Source of the DNA: Candidatus Omnitrophota bacterium
Lineage (GTDB): Bacteria > Omnitrophota > Gorgyraeia > Gygaellales > Profunditerraquicolaceae
Direction: 5' to 3'
Assembly (NCBI GenBank): GCA_017995695.1
Contig: JAGOIJ010000057.1
Span: forward strand, 1-9,808
Length of the DNA stretch: 9,808 nt
The notes beneath the pieces were generated by a model. The model had not been told where the DNA came from, made no database searches, and was given only the letters and a program-made list of their open reading frames with translations. The number at the start of each line of letters is the position of its first letter. Position 1 is the first letter of the stretch. This document shows positions 1 to 5,369 of the stretch, piece after piece. The position numbers were made by a program, and so were the translations under genes.

Positions 1-728
1 GTATCCGCAAGATCACGGTTATGATAACGGTCATATCCCACAATCATGGCAACATTGTCGGAAAACTTCCAGGACGCTCCAAAATTCCAAGTGCCATAAG
101 TACTATCTGTGCCCATGTATTCAGCGCACACCCAAAGCTTATCTGAAATTTCTGGAACCTGCCGTTCCCACGCCGCGAACACGCCATCGTTATCCTTATT
201 GCCAGTTCCATCGAGTAACAACTTGGCATTGCCGCGGAAATACCCTAAGGACACACGCCCCAATGAAAATTCTTTAACGGCGAAAGACTTCGCTGCTTTA
301 GCATACGCCACATTATAATTCGTTTGGTTTTTCTTCGTGCCCATATCATACATGCCGACTGCTAATCCAGGGAAGAAGGAGCCAAAAGAATTCTCGGGGA
401 TCCCTATCTTTGCGTTAAAGTACATTGGATAATCATCTAAATCGCCTAGTCCGCTCTTATGATCAAAGCCAACCTCCATGTTCAGCTTTTCAAAAGGCAG
501 TATCCCGGACGTCAAACCAAGATTAGTGATGGTGTCAGGCCGATTGCCCGCGGCATCCCGCTCTGAAGGAATGTACACATCGCTAGTAATATGCATAACG
601 CCATAGGCCTGCACATCCGTTGATGGAGCCCAGATATGGGTAGAAGGAGTAGCGTACAGATAATCGGACAATAATAATCCCCCTCCCATACTCAAAACCA
701 AAAACGAAATCATAATTTTTCTTAACAT
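1..728 (-). CDS. Secreted outer-membrane beta-barrel-like protein (C-terminus missing)
   Basis: An open frame runs from ATG at 728 to the left window edge (242 codons, no stop), so the 3' end is outside the window. The N-terminus is a clear Sec signal peptide: basic MLRKI, a hydrophobic stretch to about residue 21 and a likely cut after LYA (residue 26). The mature part alternates polar and hydrophobic/aromatic residues and is rich in Gly, Tyr, Phe and Asn (for example YPMYFNAKIGIPE, WNFGASWKF), as expected of membrane beta-strands. I know of no characterised name; it resembles uncharacterised barrel proteins that I recall near PII/ammonium-transport genes in uncultured bacteria, which is memory rather than a search. 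It starts 17 nt after the PII stop behind a strong Shine-Dalgarno, so the two are very probably co-transcribed. A role in uptake or export of a nitrogen compound is inference only. Confidence 0.75.
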   Translation of the reverse strand, partial: MLRKIMISFLVLSMGGGLLLSDYLYATPSTHIWAPSTDVQAYGVMHITSDVYIPSERDAAGNRPDTITNLGLTSGILPFEKLNMEVGFDHKSGLGDLDDYPMYFNAKIGIPENSFGSFFPGLAVGMYDMGTKKNQTNYNVAYAKAAKSFAVKEFSLGRVSLGYFRGNAKLLLDGTGNKDNDGVFAAWERQVPEISDKLWVCAEYMGTDSTYGTWNFGASWKFSDNVAMIVGYDRYHNRDLAD

Positions 729-732
729 TCTT

Positions 733-742
733 CCCTCCTCCC
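733..742 (-). promoter_or_regulatory. Strong ribosome binding site of the barrel gene
   Basis: The minus strand reads GGGAGGAGGG ending 4 nt before the ATG at 728. It contains a full GGAGG core at usable spacing and lies in the 17-nt gap after the PII stop. It fixes the start of a gene that has no stop in the window. Confidence 0.8.
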
Positions 743-745
743 TTT

Positions 746-1066
746 CTACGTTAACGCTTTGTTGTTTTTTTCTCCGGTGCGCACCCGCACACACTCATCC
801 AACGGCATGACAGCAATCTTACCATCCCCCATCTTGCCAGTCTGGCAATGCATCAGAATAGCCGAAATAGCTGCCTTGGCTTGAGCATTGGTTACATATA
901 GTTCAATCTTGATCTTATGCACAAACAGGAAACTATCTGGCCGCTCTCTCTGAACGCCAAAACCCCTTACTTCGCTTACCGTCATGCCTCCGATACCGGC
1001 CTGCTTAAGACCTTCTGTTAGATCCTTTAGCCTTTCTGAACGGATAATGCATTCAATTTTTTTCAT
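746..1066 (-). CDS. glnB: PII family nitrogen-regulatory protein with shortened T-loop
   Basis: A 106-aa PII signal protein (GlnB/GlnK family), a trimeric cytoplasmic sensor of 2-oxoglutarate and ATP/ADP that controls partners by contact. Visible hallmarks are MKKIECIIR at the N-terminus, GMTVSEVRGFG and Q39 before the T-loop, the B-loop signature TGKMGDGKI (76-84) and the C-loop RVRTGE (94-99) with both arginines of the nucleotide site. Against E. coli GlnB (112 aa) about 7 residues are missing from the T-loop, between Q39 and the lysine equivalent to K58 (here K51). No tyrosine remains in the loop, so uridylylation at Tyr51 is not possible; nucleotide binding looks intact. The RBS AAAGGA (1073-1078) is well placed. 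The gene follows a long structured leader and precedes a barrel gene. The symbol is by family; glnK is equally possible. Confidence 0.92.
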   Translation of the reverse strand: MKKIECIIRSERLKDLTEGLKQAGIGGMTVSEVRGFGVQRERPDSFLFVHKIKIELYVTNAQAKAAISAILMHCQTGKMGDGKIAVMPLDECVRVRTGEKNNKALT

Positions 1067-1090
1067 AAGAGATCCTTTCTTAATAACAAA

Positions 1091-1119
1091 ATAGCCGTCT
1101 TTTTTAAGAAGACGGCTAT
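1091..1119 (-). terminator. Terminator-like hairpin in the leader of the PII gene
   Basis: A perfect 11-bp stem, ATAGCCGTCTT (1091-1101) against AAGACGGCTAT (1109-1119), with a 7-nt loop. On the minus strand it is followed by TTTTGTTATT, a moderate U-tract, and then within 24 nt by the PII start codon. There is too little room for a promoter between hairpin and gene, so any PII transcript must read through it. That makes it a candidate attenuator, or the end of a short upstream RNA. Confidence 0.6.
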
Positions 1120-1150
1120 GTCTTTGCTTGCTACGTTTTCGTCCATTCCT

Positions 1151-1315
1151 TACCGCATGTCTCTCTCGCAGATTTCTTAAAAATCTGCTCGCACATGCGG
1201 TATTGTTTCGGCCAGCAAGGCCGCACTTGCCAATCCGCTATGGCAAGGTGCTGGCCCAACGACTTACGTTCTTCGCCTACGGCGGATCCGTAAGTCGCGG
1301 CCTCAATAAAAAAAG
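1151..1315 (-). repeat. Palindromic intergenic element, copy 1 (PII leader)
   Basis: One of two related elements in the window. The block 1151-1186 is identical over 36 bp to 3696-3731, and 1302-1315 (CTCAATAAAAAAAG) is identical to 3863-3876. Between them lies a 115-bp core of nested hairpins. H-a: arms 1151-1160/1193-1202 around 1168-1175/1181-1188. H-b: 1210-1217/1249-1256 around 1226-1232/1241-1247. H-c: 1260-1268/1289-1297 around 1274-1277/1281-1284. Read on the minus strand it begins in the U-tract of the sigma-factor terminator and ends 84 nt before the PII start. No credible protein is encoded. It may be a dispersed repeat or a structured leader RNA. Confidence 0.75.
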
Positions 1316-1337
1316 ACGTTTGTTGGCAAACGTCTTT
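1305..1337 (-). terminator. Intrinsic terminator after the sigma-factor gene
   Basis: An 11-bp stem AAAGACGTTTG (1312-1322) / CAAACGTCTTT (1327-1337) with a TTGG loop, followed on the minus strand by TTTTTTTATTG. It sits about 50 nt past the sigma-factor stop and closes the nadE operon. Its stem nearly matches that of the terminator at 3920-3958. Confidence 0.85.
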
Positions 1338-1389
1338 GTGTATAACACTCCTGCGTGTTTGTTACATTACTACAAGTAAAAATAAACTT

Positions 1390-1929
1390 CTATTGGTAAC
1401 TTGTTTTTTCGCAATCAAGATACTTCAAGCATTTTTTCTCAATAGCGCGCAGCATCTTTACAACGCGCACATGAGAAACGCCCAACCTCTCTCCTGCTTG
1501 GCGCGTAGTTAATCCGTCGGCGCAAAAAGAAAGAAGCAGTTTTTCCCTGCTCGTCAAACCATTATTCATAATCGTCTCAGCCAGCATTGCACTATGCAAA
1601 TGATCACGGAACAGTTCCGACCGTTCGTCTGTAAAAAATATGGACTCGTTACACAATGATCCTTCTTCGTGGCATGTTGCTTCGATGCTGGTAACCACAG
1701 CTTTGTTCTTATGCGTGCGCAAATAATTTTTAAGAAAGAAATAACACCCTTGCAGTATATAACTATCAGTTTTATCTTCAAGCGCCTTAACCTGATACTG
1801 CCGCCAAAGATATACGACCGCTTCCTGATACAAGTCATCATCATTGAAATATCTTCCTCTGACGTTTAATCGGAAGACAATTCTTTTTAATATAGGCGAA
1901 AGCTTCTTTAACAACTGTTCAAAGGTCAT
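1390..1929 (-). CDS. Sigma-70 family RNA polymerase sigma factor (ECF-like)
   Basis: A 179-aa protein with the two-domain layout of small sigma factors. Residues ~26-72 look like region 2 (FNDDDLYQEAVVYLW, then YFFLKNYLR), which binds core polymerase and melts the -10 element. Residues ~125-168 look like region 4 (LTSREKLLLSFCADGLTTRQAGERLG, a helix-turn-helix over about 141-160), which reads the -35 element. The linker between them is about 50 residues and shows no region 3. The length is normal for an ECF factor. No anti-sigma gene is adjacent. It begins 4 nt after the nadE stop and its ribosome site lies inside the last nadE codons, so translation is probably coupled to nadE. Regulon unknown. 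A phage-type or LuxR-like regulator is less likely because both sigma regions are present in order. Confidence 0.78.
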   Translation of the reverse strand: MTFEQLLKKLSPILKRIVFRLNVRGRYFNDDDLYQEAVVYLWRQYQVKALEDKTDSYILQGCYFFLKNYLRTHKNKAVVTSIEATCHEEGSLCNESIFFTDERSELFRDHLHSAMLAETIMNNGLTSREKLLLSFCADGLTTRQAGERLGVSHVRVVKMLRAIEKKCLKYLDCEKTSYQ

Positions 1930-1933
1930 TGCA

Positions 1934-3637
1934 TCAGCCCCTGTATTTATTTGTAATAGGCATGCGCCGGTCCCTGCCGAATGCCTTGGGAGTAATCTTA
2001 ACTCCCGGCGGCGCCTGCCGACGTTTATACTCGCTCTTATCTACCATGGCCAGCACACCTGCGACGGTTGCGGGATCAAAACCCTCAAGAACAATCTTAC
2101 GCAACTCTTTATCTTCTTCAACATAAGCCTTCAAGATAGGATCAAGCTGTTCATACGCAGGAAGCGTATCCGTATCCTTCTGATTTGGCTTTAACTCTGC
2201 AGTAGGTGCCTTGGTCAGAATCCGTTCCGGGATCACCGCAACAGAAGAATCAGAAGCGGCGCCTTGAGCGTTTCTATATCTGGCCAGTTCATACACCAAC
2301 GTTTTCGGCACATCCTTTATCACGGAAAACCCGCCTGCCATATCGCCATACAACGTAGCATAACCGGTGCTCATCTCGGATTTGTTTCCTGTCGTCAAAA
2401 CAAGCCAGCCAAATTTATTTGAAAGCGCCATAAGAATGTTTCCCCTGATCCGTGCCTGCAGGTTTTCTTCAGCAATATTCTTTCCTAATCCAGAAAAAAG
2501 AGGCTCAAGGATCATCAGATACATTTTATAAATCAATTCGATCGAAAGAACAATACATTGAATCTTAAGGTTCTCTGCGAGTTTCCGAGCGTCGATCTCG
2601 GACTCTTGCGAAGAATAACGCGAGGGCATAAATACAGTAGTAACATTATCGCTACCTAAAGCATCAACTGCAAGGGTAGCTACTAACGCAGAATCAATAC
2701 CCCCACTTGAGCCAATGACTACTTTAGAAAATCCGTTTTTACGCACATAATCGCGTAACCCTAAAAGCAATGCCTCATACACTTCAGCGATCGGCTGCAA
2801 GGGCTTAACCTCCCTCGGCCCTAACGGAGCTGGCGACAACTGTTTAGGAGAGTGCGTAATAGCTACCATGCCTTGCATAGGCCTTCGGCCCACAGAAGGT
2901 GAATCAACATCCACCAACAATATATCCTCCTGAAATGCCTTAGCTCGACCGAGACAAGCCCCTTTAGCATCCATGACTAAGCTTTGGCCATCAAATACCA
3001 ACTCATCCTGCCCGCCCACTAGATTGGCGTACGCCAACGTTACGCGATGACGCTTGGCTTGAGCGCGTAGCACCGCTTCGCGTTCATTTATTTTTCCAGC
3101 ATGATAAGGCGATGCGTTAATAGTAAGAATCGCTCCTGCACCCATGGCTACTTCCTGCTCCACCGGCCCATCCTTACGCCAGATATCCTCACAGATAGCC
3201 AATCCGAACCGATTGCCACCGCAGGTGAACACCAATGGTTTTACGCCGGGAGTAAAATACCGTTGTTCATCAAAAACACCATAATTAGGGAGAATCATCT
3301 TATGATAAACCCCCATAATTTTTTTCTTGTGGATTATGGCAGCGGCATTAAATAGATTGTTTCCTTTTTTATCTACAAACCCAACCACAGCTCCTATATC
3401 ATCCACCTCTGTAACCAGGCGCTTAAGCATCATCAATGAATCATCAATAAACTTTGGCTTATGCAGTAAATCCTCCGGAGGATAACCCGTCAGCGCTAAT
3501 TCAGGGAACATAACAATATCAGAGCCTAAGCCCTCGGCATGCTTGAGATACCGAATAATTAAATCAGCATTACCCGACAGATCTCCTACCGTGGGATTAA
3601 TTTGAGCAATGGCTATGCGTATCGATTGCGTTTGCAT
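1934..3637 (-). CDS. nadE: Glutamine-dependent NAD+ synthetase
   Basis: A 567-aa two-domain enzyme that makes NAD+ from deamido-NAD+ and ATP, using ammonia released from glutamine. The N-terminal nitrilase-type glutaminase (~5-270) shows the Glu-Lys-Cys triad: E46 in MFPELALTGYPPEDLL, K113 in YHKMILPNYGVFDE and C149 in GLAICEDIW. The C-terminal synthetase (~285-567) has the pyrophosphate loop GSSGGIDSAL (309-318), TTGNKSE (415-421) and STGYATLYGDMAGG (423-436). The length fits the bacterial two-domain form. The start at 3637 matches the family N-terminus and no other Met occurs before M43, but the minus strand just upstream (CACCATTAAAAAAAT) has no Shine-Dalgarno. The leader carries the second palindromic element. 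It is followed at 4 nt by a sigma factor. Confidence 0.96.
   Translation of the reverse strand: MQTQSIRIAIAQINPTVGDLSGNADLIIRYLKHAEGLGSDIVMFPELALTGYPPEDLLHKPKFIDDSLMMLKRLVTEVDDIGAVVGFVDKKGNNLFNAAAIIHKKKIMGVYHKMILPNYGVFDEQRYFTPGVKPLVFTCGGNRFGLAICEDIWRKDGPVEQEVAMGAGAILTINASPYHAGKINEREAVLRAQAKRHRVTLAYANLVGGQDELVFDGQSLVMDAKGACLGRAKAFQEDILLVDVDSPSVGRRPMQGMVAITHSPKQLSPAPLGPREVKPLQPIAEVYEALLLGLRDYVRKNGFSKVVIGSSGGIDSALVATLAVDALGSDNVTTVFMPSRYSSQESEIDARKLAENLKIQCIVLSIELIYKMYLMILEPLFSGLGKNIAEENLQARIRGNILMALSNKFGWLVLTTGNKSEMSTGYATLYGDMAGGFSVIKDVPKTLVYELARYRNAQGAASDSSVAVIPERILTKAPTAELKPNQKDTDTLPAYEQLDPILKAYVEEDKELRKIVLEGFDPATVAGVLAMVDKSEYKRRQAPPGVKITPKAFGRDRRMPITNKYRG
1938..1942 (-). promoter_or_regulatory. 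Sigma-factor ribosome binding site inside the nadE 3' end
   Basis: The minus strand reads AGGGG, 8 nt before the sigma-factor ATG at 1929. It lies in the Arg-Gly codons just before the nadE stop (1936-1934). This supports the 1929 start and translational coupling. Confidence 0.6.
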
Positions 3638-3695
3638 ATTTTTTTAATGGTGTTAACCCAATCCGCCAACGATCTGTTTCGGATGGCGTACCTTC

Positions 3696-3876
3696 TACCG
3701 CATGTCTCTCTCGCAGATTTCTTAAAAATCTACCTAGCGACATCCTACTCCTCGCCTTGGTTTTTTCCAAACCAGGCTCGGAGTTATTTCGCAGACGCCT
3801 CAACGTACATTATGGCGGTCTACACGTTACGTTGCGCGTTCCGCGCTGCCGTAACGTGTCTGCTCAATAAAAAAAG
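3696..3876 (-). repeat. Palindromic intergenic element, copy 2 (nadE leader)
   Basis: Its ends are identical to copy 1 (3696-3731 = 1151-1186; 3863-3876 = 1302-1315), with a 131-bp core of different sequence but similar folding. H-a is degraded: 3702-3706/3739-3743 around 3715-3720/3726-3731. H-b is an imperfect 16-17 bp stem, 3747-3763/3769-3784. H-c: 3822-3831/3850-3859 around GCGCG/CGCGC at 3834-3838/3842-3846. An extra bulged stem pairs 3793-3799 with 3815-3822, overlapping H-c by one base. H-c spans 38 bp as in copy 1 and sits 3 nt from the CTCAAT end (4 nt in copy 1). On the minus strand the element begins in a terminator U-tract and ends 58 nt before the nadE start. Confidence 0.75.
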
Positions 3877-3911
3877 TCCTTTTTAAGCATACCCTGCCAT
3901 AAAAAGGACTT
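3866..3911 (-). terminator. Second of two tandem terminators after the HD-GYP gene
   Basis: An 11-bp stem AAGTCCTTTTT (3874-3884) / AAAAAGGACTT (3901-3911) with a 16-nt loop, followed on the minus strand by TTTTTATTGAG. The U-tract is also the edge of palindromic element copy 2. Confidence 0.75.
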
Positions 3912-3919
3912 CGTTATCC

Positions 3920-3958
3920 TAAAAACAAAAAAGACGTTTTTTGCCTTCAAACGTCTTT
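3920..3958 (-). terminator. First of two tandem terminators after the HD-GYP gene
   Basis: A 10-bp stem AAAGACGTTT (3930-3939) / AAACGTCTTT (3949-3958), then TTTTGTTTTTAGG on the minus strand. It lies about 70 nt past the HD-GYP stop. A further small stem TAAGCAC/GTGCTTA (3968-3974/3982-3988), without a U-tract, lies between the gene and this terminator. Confidence 0.8.
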
Positions 3959-4028
3959 GTTAAATCTTAAGCACATTCATCGTGCTTATAGTAATGTATA
4001 CCACATCGAAACGACCTTGTCAAGGGTT

Positions 4029-5369
4029 TTAACTCAGGCCTTCAAGCAGATGAAGATACTCTTTGCCTTCCTTGAGCGGATCAAGATAGCGCTGGATTTT
4101 AATCGCCTGGGTGCCCGCAGAAAAATCAATAACTTCTTTTTTGTCCTGGGGAAATATTACTTCAACAATGGGAGAAAAAATATCGTGCTCATTCTCACCC
4201 GTTACAACGGCTACCCGGCCGTCGCTTAATAATAATAACGATCCCACATACCAGACTCCCATAAAGCTGAAGAATTTTTCCAATAGATACGGATCAAAGG
4301 CGCGATTTTTTTCTTTTGACATAATCTCATACACTTTCGCGGGATCATAATCAACCTTATATCCGCGGCGCGAGAGAAGCGCATCGTAAACATCGCAAAT
4401 GGAAACAATAATTGAAACCACGTGAGGCTTCTTAAGAAAAGGCGACTTAGGATACCCTGACATATCGTAACGCAAATGGTGTTCATACGCAACCACGACA
4501 GGCAAGATCCCCATGTCCTTTACATACCGCAAAAGCAACTCTCCGCCAAGGACAGCGTGATTAGTAATCTGGGCGAATTCATCCTGCGATAGCCGGTCTG
4601 TTTTTCTTAAGATTTTACGCGAAATATACATCTTACCTATGTCATGAAATAAAGCGGCGATGCCAATATCGGTAACGTCATCGTGAGAAAAACCAAGGCG
4701 CGCAGAAAAATACATGGCCAGGATTGCCACGTTTATCATATGTACGCCGGTAGCCGGATCATAACGTTTGATGGTAGCAAGCTGGAAAAGCTCTTTCTGA
4801 AAATTTCCTAAATTATCGAGAATACTCACCATGGCGAAACGCAGACCAATATAGTTCAACTCCTGTTTATTAAGGATGGCCACCAATGAATCATCGCTGG
4901 AACCAAGCGCTTCTTTAAAAATGCCTTGGGCATTTTTATGCTCCGTTTGAGTATCAGCGGAAGCCTCAGCGGTAAGCTTTCCAACGATAATGTGGGTGAT
5001 GCCAAGCGAAGAAAACTCTTTAACGGGATCGGCTTTTACGCGGTCCTTGTGCACGGTAAGCGCGAATATCGCACCGCTGAACTCTTCAACCTGCATGCCG
5101 CGCTTGAAGGTAATCTTTTCAATACCCAACGATTTCAGATAGCGAATAGTCGTTGATAAAAATCTACTCAAATCAAAAAGAATATCCTTGCCAAAACAAA
5201 GATCATCACCCACAATGCCGATAACAATCTCATCGCGCTCCTCTAACGCCTTTTGCATCACTAAGGCCGCATCCAGGACAGCGTCTTTGCAGCGTTTAAG
5301 CTCCCATCCATACAATTGGGCGCTCTGTAAAGCAGCAATAATTTTTTTAATAACGTGCTCAATCTGCAT
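4029..5369 (-). CDS. HD-GYP domain protein with N-terminal partner module
   Basis: A 446-aa protein if started at 5369. Residues ~197-345 form an HD-GYP domain, the class that hydrolyses cyclic di-GMP. Seen: HDIGK (242-246), the following conserved His 271, HH (297-298), D302, GYP (305-307) and CDVYDAL (325-331). The usual HHExxDGxGYP is altered to HHLRYDMSGYP: the Glu is Leu and DG is DM. Catalysis is therefore uncertain, though most metal-binding His/Asp are kept. Residues ~20-131 resemble the same region of the upstream gene. The C-terminal ~80 residues (MGVWYVGSLLLLSDGRVAVV) are a beta-rich tail seen in other HD-GYP proteins. No membrane segment is apparent. The start at 5369 gives a TAATG overlap with the upstream stop and a GGGGA 5 nt ahead; an ATG at 5381 would add 4 residues. 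Confidence 0.88.
   Translation of the reverse strand: MQIEHVIKKIIAALQSAQLYGWELKRCKDAVLDAALVMQKALEERDEIVIGIVGDDLCFGKDILFDLSRFLSTTIRYLKSLGIEKITFKRGMQVEEFSGAIFALTVHKDRVKADPVKEFSSLGITHIIVGKLTAEASADTQTEHKNAQGIFKEALGSSDDSLVAILNKQELNYIGLRFAMVSILDNLGNFQKELFQLATIKRYDPATGVHMINVAILAMYFSARLGFSHDDVTDIGIAALFHDIGKMYISRKILRKTDRLSQDEFAQITNHAVLGGELLLRYVKDMGILPVVVAYEHHLRYDMSGYPKSPFLKKPHVVSIIVSICDVYDALLSRRGYKVDYDPAKVYEIMSKEKNRAFDPYLLEKFFSFMGVWYVGSLLLLSDGRVAVVTGENEHDIFSPIVEVIFPQDKKEVIDFSAGTQAIKIQRYLDPLKEGKEYLHLLEGLS

Noticed and set aside
1067..1240. N-terminal extension of the PII protein
   Set aside because: The frame is open upstream of 1066 to a TAG in H-b, but I found no in-frame ATG, GTG or TTG, and the family N-terminus begins at MKKIE.
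1210..1260. Sigma-54-like promoter (TGGCA...TTGC) upstream of the PII gene
   Set aside because: The two halves occur within hairpin H-b, but the spacing is about 3 nt too long for a -24/-12 promoter.
1128..1379. Open frame of 83 codons on the plus strand
   Set aside because: It lies across the hairpins and the terminator of the intergenic element. The 36-bp block is read in a different frame from the equivalent open frame at 3602-3886, so no peptide is conserved.
3638..3876. Integron attC site
   Set aside because: The elements have fixed ends and nested palindromes, but I see no paired R'/R'' core sites, no cassette array and no integrase.
3602..3886. Open frame of 94 codons on the plus strand
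   Set aside because: It is made of inverted repeats and terminator sequence, overlaps the nadE start, and has no family resemblance.
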